Source: Patescibacteria group bacterium (GTDB lineage: Bacteria > Patescibacteriota > Minisyncoccia > Moranbacterales > JAKLHP01). Taken from it: a stretch of 14,766 nt of DNA. The DNA is taken from contig JAKLHP010000013.1 of NCBI GenBank assembly GCA_022710085.1, positions 1-14,766 of the forward strand, in the 5' to 3' direction. How positions within the stretch are numbered: position 1 is the stretch's first letter; the number at the start of each line of letters is the position of its first letter. Below, piece by piece: positions 7,769 to 13,473 of this stretch. The translations under genes and the position numbers were made by a program. Below the pieces are notes generated by a model that worked only from the letters and a program-made list of their open reading frames with translations, did no database searches and was not told the DNA's origin.

Positions 7769-8797
7769 ATGTATCTTTATCCTTTCATCTGCTCTTTTCT
7801 GATAACTGTCGGAGTCGTTTGTTGCATCCTTTTCCTTTGCTCAAAATTCGATTTTTTAAAAAAAATCTCAAAAAACAGAAAAAGATCAAAAGGAGTTTGC
7901 CGTTTGGGAGGGGTGGCTATTATAATCGGATTCTTGGCTACCATTTTCATCAATAATGATTTGGTAATTTCTCAAAATCTCTGGGGAATAATCTTTGCCT
8001 CAGTGGTGATTCTAATTTTTGGAATATTCGATGATTTTTTTGAGCTTGAGTGGAAAACCCAACTCTTATTCCAGATAGCAGTAGCAATTCTGGTTTTTAT
8101 TTTCGGGATAAGAGTGGAGTATATAACTAATCCCCTAGGCGGTCTTATTTTTTTAAATTTAGGAAAGTTCCTCCTTCCTAGCCTGTTTTTTGTAATTTTC
8201 TGGATAGTCCTAATGATAAATTCAATGAATTGGGTGGATGGCGTCGATGGCCTGAGCGGGGGCGTTTCTTTCATCGGTTCGCTTACCATTTTCTTTCTTT
8301 CGCTCAAACCGGAAGTAAACCAGCCCCCGGTTGCAATAATTGCGATGGCTCTGGCAGGAGCCTTCCTTGGTTTCTTGATTTTTAATTTTAATCCTTCAAA
8401 AATTTTGGCAGGTACGAGCGGGTCGATGTTTATGGGATTTATCCTGGCTTCTTTGGCTATTTTTGCCGGTGTAAAAATAGCTACGGCTCTTCTTATTATG
8501 GCAGTTCCCGTAATTGATGCTTTGTGGGTTATCGGGGAAAGATTTAGATCCGAGAATTCTATTTTTAATCCGGATAACAGGCACTTGCATTACAAGCTTT
8601 TGGAATTGGGATGGTCGCAAAGAAAGATTATCATTTTCTTCTATTCCGTTACTTTGGGTATTTCCATAGTAGCGCTCAGAACCAGAGCAATGGGAAAAAT
8701 GATCACACTGATTCTTGTGGTTTTCATTATGTTTCTGGCGTTAACATTTATCAGCAAAAAACTTAAAATAGGCAGTCTCAAGACAAATAATGGATAG
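7769..8797 (+). CDS. MraY/WecA/TagO-family phospho-sugar transferase with altered active-site loop
   Basis: A 342-residue polytopic protein of normal length for the family, with about ten hydrophobic helices. The family moves a sugar-1-phosphate from a UDP-sugar to undecaprenyl phosphate. Motifs: CRLGGVAI (44-51), FDDFFEL with the Asp pair at 88-89, NSMNWVDGVDGL (151-162), and the His motif NRHLHYKLL (270-278), close to the WecA/TagO form HLHHRLL. The loop that normally reads GD(T/S/V)GS is GTSGS (215-219), so the Asp thought to bind Mg2+ in MraY/WecA is Thr (codon ACG) here. It is closer to WecA/TagO than to MraY by the HLH motif and the IDALWV region. It starts 6 bases after the GT2 gene and overlaps the DUF192 gene by 8 bases, so it is translationally linked to both. 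No SD is visible. Confidence 0.9.
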   Translation: MYLYPFICSFLITVGVVCCILFLCSKFDFLKKISKNRKRSKGVCRLGGVAIIIGFLATIFINNDLVISQNLWGIIFASVVILIFGIFDDFFELEWKTQLLFQIAVAILVFIFGIRVEYITNPLGGLIFLNLGKFLLPSLFFVIFWIVLMINSMNWVDGVDGLSGGVSFIGSLTIFFLSLKPEVNQPPVAIIAMALAGAFLGFLIFNFNPSKILAGTSGSMFMGFILASLAIFAGVKIATALLIMAVPVIDALWVIGERFRSENSIFNPDNRHLHYKLLELGWSQRKIIIFFYSVTLGISIVALRTRAMGKMITLILVVFIMFLALTFISKKLKIGSLKTNNG

Positions 8798-9245
8798 AAA
8801 TAAAAAAATCAAGATATTGCTTCTGGCATTTTTAATTGTTGTGATAACACTGCTTTCCTTTTTGTTTTTTCGAAATTATTCAATTTACGGAAATAAAATA
8901 AACAAAATTAAAATTGGCGGATCTGAATTTAAAGCTGAAATCGTCAATACCCCAGAGAAGCTTGAAAGAGGATTGGGAAACAGAGAAAATATTTGTGATA
9001 ACTGCGGGATGCTTTTTATTTTTCCAAAGTCAGAGAAACATTCTTTTTGGATGAAGGGTATGAGATTCGGCATCGATGTAGTCTGGATAAATGGAAATGA
9101 AGTTGTCTACATAGAAAAAGATGTTCCATTTGGCTATGGCAAAGTTATGAATCCGGAGAAGCAGTCTGACAAAGTCCTGGAAATAAAGGGAGGAACGGCA
9201 GAGAGGGTTGGAATAAAAGTAGGGGATGTTGTAGAATTTAAGTAA
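8790..9245 (+). CDS. DUF192 (COG1430) family protein, membrane-anchored
   Basis: A 151-residue protein. A basic N-terminus and one hydrophobic helix at about 8-27 act as a signal anchor, so the domain faces outward. The DUF192 core is clear: TPEKLERGLGNRENI, GMLFIFP, SFWMKGMRFGIDVVWING, then VxYIEKDVPF and the C-terminal VLEIKGGTAERVGIKVGD. The family is small and of unsettled function. Here the usual loop before GMLF contains CDNC (69-72), a CxxC that I do not expect at that spot and that could form a disulfide or bind metal. It overlaps the end of the MraY-like gene by 8 bases, so it belongs to the same operon. Its stop codon lies within an inverted repeat that precedes the AbrB-like gene. 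Confidence 0.9.
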   Translation: MDRNKKIKILLLAFLIVVITLLSFLFFRNYSIYGNKINKIKIGGSEFKAEIVNTPEKLERGLGNRENICDNCGMLFIFPKSEKHSFWMKGMRFGIDVVWINGNEVVYIEKDVPFGYGKVMNPEKQSDKVLEIKGGTAERVGIKVGDVVEFK

Positions 9246-9259
9246 ATAGTTACTTAAAT
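9236..9259. promoter_or_regulatory. Inverted repeat upstream of the AbrB-like gene, candidate operator
   Basis: ATTTAAGTAA (9236-9245) is the exact reverse complement of TTACTTAAAT (9250-9259), with the 4-base centre ATAG. It covers the stop codon of the DUF192 gene and ends 14 bases before the AbrB-like start. The weak A/T stem and missing U-tract argue against a terminator. A dimeric regulator site is the more natural reading. Confidence 0.45.
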
Positions 9260-9273
9260 ATTTATTCAATAAG

Positions 9274-9456
9274 ATGCCAACAAGAAAATTAAAGAACAAA
9301 AATATAAGAAAACTTACCAGAATCGGGAACAAAGGATCCAGTCTAGGACTTACTTTACCCAAGGAGATAGTTGAAAAACTGGGTTGGCGGGAAAGGCAAA
9401 AGGTGATTGTAAAAAAAGTTCGAGGCGGAGCATTGATTAAAGACTGGAAAGAATAG
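9274..9456 (+). CDS. AbrB/MazE/SpoVT-type DNA-binding protein
   Basis: A 60-residue protein, the size of a single swapped-hairpin domain. After a basic N-terminal tail (PTRKLKNKNIRK) the core follows the AbrB pattern: LTRIGNKGSSLGLTLPKEIVEKLGW, where a strand leads into the conserved L-P-K-E-(I/V) turn and the start of the helix, then ERQKVIVKKVRGGALIKDW as the second hairpin. Such proteins form dimers that bind AT-rich or palindromic DNA as transition-state regulators or antitoxins. No toxin gene is next to it, so a stand-alone regulator is more likely than a toxin-antitoxin pair. No SD is seen before ATG 9274. A perfect 10-bp inverted repeat lies just upstream and may be an autoregulatory site. 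Last gene of the plus-strand run, followed directly by a terminator. Confidence 0.85.
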   Translation: MPTRKLKNKNIRKLTRIGNKGSSLGLTLPKEIVEKLGWRERQKVIVKKVRGGALIKDWKE

Positions 9457-9464
9457 AAGAAATC

Positions 9465-9489
9465 AGCACAAACTTTGTTTGTGCTTCTT
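9465..9489. terminator. Terminator at the end of the plus-strand operon
   Basis: AGCACAAAC (9465-9473) pairs perfectly with GTTTGTGCT (9477-9485) around a TTT loop, followed by TCTT and then T-rich DNA. It starts nine bases after the AbrB-like stop codon. The U-tract is imperfect directly after the stem. Confidence 0.7.
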
Positions 9490-9501
9490 ATAGATAATTT
9501 T

Positions 9502-9760
9502 TTATTTTTTATATTCATTATTAACAAGCACTTTTTGATCCCGGTTCTCTTTAAGAGCAGAAAATTCGGGTCGGCTGCCAGCCGTGATTTATTTGCTGAT
9601 GCCGATGGAAAGATAGCTTTTTTTGAAGCTTCCGTCTTCTAAAGAGAATTAAAGTCTGAAAGGTATTTTTTATCCGTAACAAACGCTGCAGCAACAGTGT
9701 TTTTATTTTTATCTAAGGAAACTTCAACCACAGAAACATATGATCCTCAGTTATATCAAA
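9502..9760 (-). pseudogene. Probable remnant of a small protein gene (frame broken)
   Basis: This 300-base gap between two terminators holds no intact gene. On the minus strand one frame gives a protein-like stretch (SVVEVSLDKNKNTVAAAF, then DKKYLSDFNSL) that stops at a TAG near 9639. Another frame takes over at once (FSLEDGSFKKSYLSIGIS), meets a TAA, and resumes to EYKK before TAA 9502-9504. One frameshift plus one nonsense change would explain a former gene of about 85 codons. On the plus strand a frame from GTG 9481 is also protein-like but is broken by TAA 9640-9642 and ends at TAA 9770-9772. I cannot decide the strand with certainty. No family is recognised. Confidence 0.3.
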
Positions 9761-9763
9761 AAT

Positions 9764-9783
9764 TTACTTAATATTTTACTTAA
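9764..9783. repeat. Tandem TTACTTAA elements, 12-base period
   Basis: TTACTTAA occurs at 9764-9771 and again at 9776-9783, exactly 12 bases apart. The same 8-mer, in one orientation or the other, forms both arms of the inverted repeat at 9238-9257 and recurs at 9851-9858. A 12-base step places two sites on nearly the same face of the helix. They lie upstream of the minus-strand remnant and could be regulator sites. Confidence 0.4.
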
Positions 9784-9798
9784 CATTTCAATCATAAC

Positions 9799-9825
9799 AA
9801 AAACCCCGATGTTATCGGGGTTTTT
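9799..9825. terminator. Strong bidirectional terminator
   Basis: AAAAACCCCGAT (9799-9810) pairs perfectly with ATCGGGGTTTTT (9814-9825) around GTT: 12 bp with A-tract and U-tract on either side. It ends the minus-strand transcript of the 198-residue membrane protein (stop at 9901) and any plus-strand transcript from the left. Confidence 0.9.
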
Positions 9826-9900
9826 GCAATATCGAAAGGATTCAATTTCCTTAAGTAAAGAACAAACAACTTTTTGTTTGAAGTTTTTCTTTTAAGAGGA

Positions 9901-10497
9901 TCATGTCAGAGAGGGTACTTGAACAGCATACTTGTGGAGATTATTGAGTTGTTTGTCATTGAGTTTTTTGGAACTTTCTATCGCTTTGTTTATCGAATCT
10001 TTTGAAAACTCAATTGAAGTTCCGATATGAACGCTTCCTTTCGCTCCCGAGTGCTTTCTTAAATAATCTTCAATGTAGATTTTGTGTTCTGCAGTAAGTC
10101 CTGAATCAGGATTTTTTTCGAGATAGTTCGCTAGCGCTCTGCGAGCTAAATGCGTTTGACCATCTCCTTTTCCTGCGGTTTCGATGAAGGAACCTTCAGT
10201 TTCTTTGCTGGTAGCATCTGAAGCGGCTGTTTTTTTCTCTTCAGCTATTTTTTTCTGATCTTCAGGAGCTTTGGTTTCTTCACCTTCTTGAACTTCTACC
10301 GTGCCTTCTTCTTCCATTTGCTCTTCTGCTATCTCTTTATTTTCAGCAGGAGCTTGTGACCTCTTTGAATAAGAATAAACTCCCCCGGCGATAGCTACTA
10401 CAATGATTATGCTGATAATAATTCTAAGGTTGTCTCTTATCCAACTCTTAGTATCTTCAAAATCAGTTTCTTGCTCGTCTTTTTCGTTTTCTTCCAT
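9901..10497 (-). CDS. Single-pass membrane protein with acidic linker and conserved-looking C-terminal domain
   Basis: A 198-residue protein. An acidic cytoplasmic N-terminus of about 23 residues is followed by one membrane helix at about 24-43 (LRIIISIIIVVAIAGGVY), then a low-complexity Glu/Lys/Ala linker to about residue 108, and a compact helical C-terminal domain. That domain begins GKGDGQTHLARRALANYL, continues AEHKIYIEDYLRKHSG and ends near LNNLHKYA. By topology the linker and C-terminal domain lie outside the cytoplasm. I have an impression of similar C-terminal domains in CPR proteins but can name no family or function; the layout suits a cell-wall or envelope tether. An AAAGGA SD lies 12 bases before ATG 10497. 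Candidate tandem promoters and a hairpin leader lie upstream, and a strong terminator follows. Confidence 0.8.
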   Translation of the reverse strand: MEENEKDEQETDFEDTKSWIRDNLRIIISIIIVVAIAGGVYSYSKRSQAPAENKEIAEEQMEEEGTVEVQEGEETKAPEDQKKIAEEKKTAASDATSKETEGSFIETAGKGDGQTHLARRALANYLEKNPDSGLTAEHKIYIEDYLRKHSGAKGSVHIGTSIEFSKDSINKAIESSKKLNDKQLNNLHKYAVQVPSLT

Positions 10498-10522
10498 AAT
10501 ATCACCATCCTTTCTAGTTTAT

Positions 10523-10541
10523 CCGCCACTGAGGCGGGTTT
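10523..10541 (-). promoter_or_regulatory. Hairpin in the leader of the 198-residue membrane protein gene
   Basis: CCGCC (10525-10529) pairs with GGCGG (10535-10539) around ACTGA, extended by a G-U and an A-T pair. Read as plus it is followed by TTTTATT, so it could also work as a weak terminator in that direction. In the minus transcript it stands just upstream of the SD. Confidence 0.45.
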
Positions 10542-10616
10542 TATTATTTGGATTTCAAAGTACAGCTTTCGTTGAAACTGCCGTCATTGGACCGGATGGC
10601 CCAATGATGTTCTTTA

Positions 10617-10645
10617 ATTTTAACAACGCTGTTTTTTGCCGTCAA
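10617..10645 (-). promoter_or_regulatory. Candidate proximal promoter of the 198-residue membrane protein gene
   Basis: On the minus strand: TTGACG (10640-10645), a 17-base spacer, TAAAAT (10617-10622). Each hexamer matches 5 of 6 consensus bases. The predicted start near 10610 gives a leader of about 113 bases that begins with a 7-bp hairpin (TCATTGG 10584-10590 with CCAATGA 10601-10607). Confidence 0.5.
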
Positions 10646-10694
10646 CTAGACAAAAAATGGTGTTTGGGGTGTAATTTATTGGCTGTTTTTGACA

Positions 10695-10723
10695 TTTATA
10701 TTGCACGGGATTTGTTTTTTCAA
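10695..10723 (-). promoter_or_regulatory. Candidate distal promoter of the 198-residue membrane protein gene
   Basis: On the minus strand: TTGAAA (10718-10723), a 17-base spacer, TATAAA (10695-10700). Each hexamer matches 5 of 6 consensus bases. It lies 78 bases upstream of the proximal promoter, after the hairpins that end the polybasic-peptide gene. Confidence 0.45.
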
Positions 10724-10767
10724 ATATCGCCAAAAATAGGCCTTGCTGGGGCGGAAGGCTTGATGGA

Positions 10768-10837
10768 ATAAACCAAAACCACCCTATGTTAAGGGTGGCC
10801 TGGTTTATATATTCTGGACTAAAACAAATCTAGTCCA
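10768..10837 (-). terminator. Double hairpin behind the polybasic-peptide gene
   Basis: In minus-strand order, a 7-bp hairpin TGGACTA/TAGTCCA (10831-10837 and 10815-10821) is followed by a larger one. The larger has CCACCCT (10779-10785) paired with AGGGTGG (10792-10798), and outer ATAAACCA (10768-10775) paired with TGGTTTAT (10801-10808) across a small internal loop. TTTTGGTTTATT follows the inner stem on the minus strand. Confidence 0.7.
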
Positions 10838-10860
10838 ATTAAAGAAAACTTATTTACAAA

Positions 10861-10938
10861 CTATTTTCTCTTTTTTGTTTTCTTGGCTTTCTTAGCTTTT
10901 TTTGCAGTTTTCTTTTTTGCTACTTTTTTCTTTGCCAT
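10861..10938 (-). CDS. Tiny Lys/Ala-rich basic protein (25 residues)
   Basis: ATG at 10936-10938 opens a 25-codon frame ending TAG at 10861-10863. The product starts MAKKKVAKKK, contains only Met, Ala, Lys, Val, Thr and Arg, and is over half Lys, with AKKAKKAKKTKK repeats like histone H1 or HC1 C-terminal tails. Translation is strongly supported by AAGGAGGTGA (10945-10954), a ten-base match to the anti-SD with good spacing; it is the best SD in the window. Two candidate promoters and a leader of roughly 180-250 bases precede it, and hairpins follow. The likely role is binding nucleic acid (nucleoid, ribosome or RNA) by charge; this is inference from composition. It lies downstream of prmC on the same strand but with its own signals. 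Short length could hide it from automatic annotation. Confidence 0.75.
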   Translation of the reverse strand: MAKKKVAKKKTAKKAKKAKKTKKRK

Positions 10939-11028
10939 TTTTGTTCACCTCCTTCCAATAAACTTGTCTTAGATCTTTTTAGATTTTTTAACAAATTTTA
11001 TTTATTTTTATTTATTTTTTTTATTTTC

Positions 11029-11085
11029 ACCCTGCTGGATGACTTCGAGCAGTTGGTTTCGCACCTATGCTTCATTCAACTGGGA
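11029..11085 (-). other. GC-rich structured island in the leader of the polybasic-peptide gene
   Basis: About 57 bases of balanced composition stand inside some 250 bases of nearly pure A/T. CTGCT (11032-11036) can pair with AGCAG (11048-11052), or CAGTTG (11050-11055) with CAACTG (11077-11082). The two pairings share 11050-11052 and exclude each other, as in switching leaders. CCC at 11030-11032 and GGG at 11082-11084 could close the whole element. Short frames cross it on both strands but none has an SD. It may be a cis-acting RNA or small RNA; I know no matching family. Confidence 0.35.
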
Positions 11086-11127
11086 TAATTTGAAAAAATA
11101 ATTTTATAATTTTTATATTGTGGATGA

Positions 11128-11157
11128 ATTATATCACACTTTATAAATTTTTTGCAA
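11128..11157 (-). promoter_or_regulatory. Proximal promoter of the polybasic-peptide gene
   Basis: On the minus strand: TTGCAA (11152-11157), an 18-base spacer, TATAAT (11128-11133), with TGA before the -10 forming an extended -10 (TGnTATAAT). The predicted start near 11121 gives a leader of about 180 bases. TCATCCACA, one base from a DnaA box, overlaps the start region (11119-11127). Confidence 0.65.
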
Positions 11158-11197
11158 TAGCAAATTGAATTTTTTTATTTTTTCAATCGACAGTTTA

Positions 11198-11226
11198 ATT
11201 ATAGTTTAATATATTTTTTTGTGCAA
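11198..11226 (-). promoter_or_regulatory. Distal promoter of the polybasic-peptide gene
   Basis: On the minus strand: TTGCAC (11221-11226), a 17-base spacer, and a perfect TATAAT (11198-11203). It lies 70 bases upstream of the proximal promoter. Confidence 0.6.
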
Positions 11227-11235
11227 GAGAAAAAG

Positions 11236-11244
11236 TTATCCACA
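11236..11244 (+). promoter_or_regulatory. Perfect DnaA-box sequence TTATCCACA
   Basis: TTATCCACA equals the E. coli-type consensus. It stands 9 bases upstream of the distal promoter's -35 in very AT-rich DNA. A one-mismatch copy is at 11119-11127 on the other strand, and TTATCCACC occurs at 11730-11738 inside prmC. One perfect box is compatible with DnaA-controlled transcription, an origin-like site, or chance. Confidence 0.4.
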
Positions 11245-11326
11245 GGTTGAAATTTTCAATCAATGTCTCAATTTTTAATTTAAAAAATTCGAAAATTAAA
11301 ATCATTAAAAATTAATTGTAAATTGA

Positions 11327-12223
11327 TTATTGATAATTGAAAATTTCCAATTCACATATTCTCCATCTTTTGCTTAAGTCTTTGTGAAAAATTATTTCTG
11401 AATCTGAAAAATATTTTTTGATAATCTTTGAAATTTTTGTTTTTTGTTCGGGAGATATTTCCATGAAACATGAAACACGAAGCGCGGAGCATTTTTGTTT
11501 TATGTTCCGCAGCTGTTTCAGAAGCCTTCTATAATGGGCAAGTCCATCTTCTTGACTAATCAGAGCTGATTTTGGCTCATATTTTTTGATGTCCTGGGAA
11601 CAGGAAGAATGTATTTTTGGGGATAAATAGGGGAGATTGGCGGTAATGATGAGATTTGAGAATTGAGATTTGAGAGTTAGAATTTTTTTTATCGGTTCGA
11701 GAAGATTTCCGTGTAAAAATGTTATTTTTTTATCCACCTTATGAAAGCTGGCGTTTTGCTTGGAAACAAACAGCGCTTTTTCCGAAATATCAATCGCATA
11801 AAATTTTGCCTTAGGGGATATGTGTTTTAAACTATGCGCCAAAGCAATAATTATATTTCCCGATCCGGTTCCAATATCAATCATCACATAGCGCTTGCCA
11901 TGCGACGAATAATTTTTTGCGCTATGTATCGCAAGTTCTATGATTTGTTCTGTTTCAGGACGGGGGATGAGAGTGTTTTTGTTCACTTTGAAATTCAATC
12001 CAAAAAATTCTTTTTCTCCCAAAATATATGCCAGCGGTTCGTGATTGATTCTTCTTCGAATCAGTTTTTCAAATTTCGCGTTACAGGTCGGAGAAATTTG
12101 GCACTCCGGATGCGCTAAAACAAACTCACGCGACTTTCGAATGGCGTGAGCGATAATTAATTCCAAATCCAGGCGGTCTATTTTTTTGGAATATTTATTT
12201 GATATAGATTGAATAGTAAGCAT
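11327..12223 (-). CDS. prmC: Peptide chain release factor N5-glutamine methyltransferase PrmC
   Basis: A 298-residue protein of normal family length. It transfers a methyl group from S-adenosylmethionine to the Gln of the GGQ motif in release factors. The N-terminal helical domain (1-75) recognises the factor; YILGEKEFFGLNF and the RPETE motif (88-92) lead into the Rossmann methyltransferase fold. SAM binding: DIGTGSG (116-122) and YAIDIS (142-147). The catalytic NPPY motif reads NLPY (196-199), so the first Pro is Leu while Asn and Tyr are kept. It follows prfA, its likely substrate gene, by 77 bases on the same strand, a very common bacterial pairing. A hairpin (arms 12254-12263 and 12271-12284) without a U-tract lies in that gap. 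No SD before ATG 12223. The 3' flank to 11245 is A/T-only DNA with short inverted repeats. Confidence 0.93.
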   Translation of the reverse strand: MLTIQSISNKYSKKIDRLDLELIIAHAIRKSREFVLAHPECQISPTCNAKFEKLIRRRINHEPLAYILGEKEFFGLNFKVNKNTLIPRPETEQIIELAIHSAKNYSSHGKRYVMIDIGTGSGNIIIALAHSLKHISPKAKFYAIDISEKALFVSKQNASFHKVDKKITFLHGNLLEPIKKILTLKSQFSNLIITANLPYLSPKIHSSCSQDIKKYEPKSALISQEDGLAHYRRLLKQLRNIKQKCSALRVSCFMEISPEQKTKISKIIKKYFSDSEIIFHKDLSKRWRICELEIFNYQ

Positions 12224-12300
12224 TAAAAAAGTTTTTAAGGACTGAATGAAAATCCAAAGTCTTTGTCATTAAGACTTGATTTGGAATCCGGTCTCCTGGT

Positions 12301-13365
12301 TTATTTTTTGGACAGTTTCATTCTCACATCTTCTTCCTCCAATAGGCTAATGATTGAATCTAAGCTGCCATTGAGTATAGTTTCAATGTTGCTCCAGGAT
12401 TCTTTTATCCGATGGTCGGTAATGCGATCCTGCGGAAAGTTATAGGTTCTGATTTTTTCGCTTCGGTCTCCGGTTCCGATCTGGCTTTTTCTGGCGTCTC
12501 CGAGTTCTTTGGCCTTTTTTTCCTCCTCTGATTGAAGAAGCCGGGAACGGAGAACTTTCATGGCTTTTTCCTTATTCTTGAGCTGGGATTTTTCATCTTG
12601 GCAGGAAACAATAAGCCCGGTCGGAATATGAGTTATTCGAACGGCTGACTTGGTGGTATTTACCGATTGGCCGCCCGGTCCGGATGAACAAAAGGTGTCA
12701 ATGCGGATATCCTTCTCTTCGATCTTAAGTTCAACTTCCTCTGCTTCGGGCAAAACGGCAACAGTAGCCGTGGAGGTATGTACTCTCCCCATCTTTTCTG
12801 TTTCCGGAACTCTCTGCACTCGGTGTACCCCGGATTCATATTTCATTTTTCCAAAAACTCCTCTTCCGTTAACTTCAAAAACTATTTCTTTGAATCCTCC
12901 AAGCTCTGTCTGGTTGGAGTTTATTACTGAAACGCTCCATCCGTTCTTTTCGGCATATTTTGAATACATCCGGAAAAGGGTAGCAGCAAAAAGAGAAGAT
13001 TCATCTCCTCCAGCGCCGGCTCTGATTTCCACGATGATATTTTTGCTGTCATTGGGATCTTTGGGAATAAGCATTGTTTCCAGTTCTTTTTCCGTCTTTT
13101 CCTTTTCCACAGAAAGCCGGATGTTTTCGTTCATGGCCATTTCCTTGAGCTCCGCATCTCCTTCTGAATTTACAATTTCGGCGTTTTCTTTCATTTCTTT
13201 TTCAATTTTCTCGTATTTTCCAATATGATTGATGACATCCTGAAGCTCAGCCTGCCTTTTTCCCAACCCGGCCATTTTTTTGGGATTGGAAACAATCTCA
13301 GGGGAACTGAGCTGGCTTGTGATATCCTGGTATTCTTTTTTGATTTCGTCTATCTGGTTTTGCAT
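12301..13365 (-). CDS. prfA: Peptide chain release factor 1 (RF1)
   Basis: A 354-residue, full-length RF1. It reads UAA and UAG in the ribosomal A site and triggers release of the finished protein. The N-terminal coiled-coil domain 1 covers about 1-105; AGAGGDES (116-123) opens the conserved core. The stop-codon tripeptide of RF1, P-x-T, is PET (187-189) within [18 protein letters not shown]. The peptidyl-hydrolysis motif GGQ is at 231-233 in [17 protein letters not shown]. The C-terminal [19 protein letters not shown] is typical of the family. The P-x-T motif rules out RF2, whose motif is SPF. A well-spaced promoter lies upstream, the leader is about 20 bases with only a weak GAG before the ATG, and prmC follows on the same strand. 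Confidence 0.97.
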   Translation of the reverse strand: MQNQIDEIKKEYQDITSQLSSPEIVSNPKKMAGLGKRQAELQDVINHIGKYEKIEKEMKENAEIVNSEGDAELKEMAMNENIRLSVEKEKTEKELETMLIPKDPNDSKNIIVEIRAGAGGDESSLFAATLFRMYSKYAEKNGWSVSVINSNQTELGGFKEIVFEVNGRGVFGKMKYESGVHRVQRVPETEKMGRVHTSTATVAVLPEAEEVELKIEEKDIRIDTFCSSGPGGQSVNTTKSAVRITHIPTGLIVSCQDEKSQLKNKEKAMKVLRSRLLQSEEEKKAKELGDARKSQIGTGDRSEKIRTYNFPQDRITDHRIKESWSNIETILNGSLDSIISLLEEEDVRMKLSKK

Positions 13366-13393
13366 ATGTTTTTCTCTATATTTAACTTAATAT

Positions 13394-13422
13394 AGTCTAT
13401 TGGTATTTCAGTTATAAGTCAA
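13394..13422 (-). promoter_or_regulatory. Promoter of the prfA-prmC operon
   Basis: On the minus strand: TTGACT (13417-13422, 5 of 6), a 17-base spacer, TAGACT (13394-13399, 4 of 6). The predicted start near 13387 leaves a leader of about 20 bases before prfA. Confidence 0.6.
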
Positions 13423-13473
13423 AATATATTCTAAATCGTAGGACAAGAACTGAAATTAATTTATTCTTAAAAA

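Noticed and set aside
9274..9456. AbrB-like gene as the antitoxin of a toxin-antitoxin pair
   Set aside because: No small toxin-like gene lies next to it, and a terminator follows directly.
9030..9527. Minus-strand frame of 165 codons across the DUF192 and AbrB-like genes
   Set aside because: Antisense to two well-supported genes, hydrophobic low-quality translation, and it crosses the 9465-9489 terminator.
10403..10771. Open plus-strand frame of 122 codons covering the spacer before the polybasic gene
   Set aside because: It begins antisense inside the 198-residue membrane protein gene and has no SD. The region is better explained by two minus-strand promoters and a leader hairpin.
11086..11326. 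Complete chromosomal origin (oriC)
   Set aside because: Only one perfect DnaA box and no box cluster; dnaA and dnaN are not in the window. Kept only as a finding about the box.
12254..12284. Terminator between prfA and prmC
   Set aside because: A hairpin exists, but it has an unpaired bulge and no U-tract, and the two genes normally form one operon.
12650..13228. Long plus-strand frame of 192 codons inside prfA
   Set aside because: Complement of the conserved RF1 core; Ser/Phe-rich shadow with no SD.
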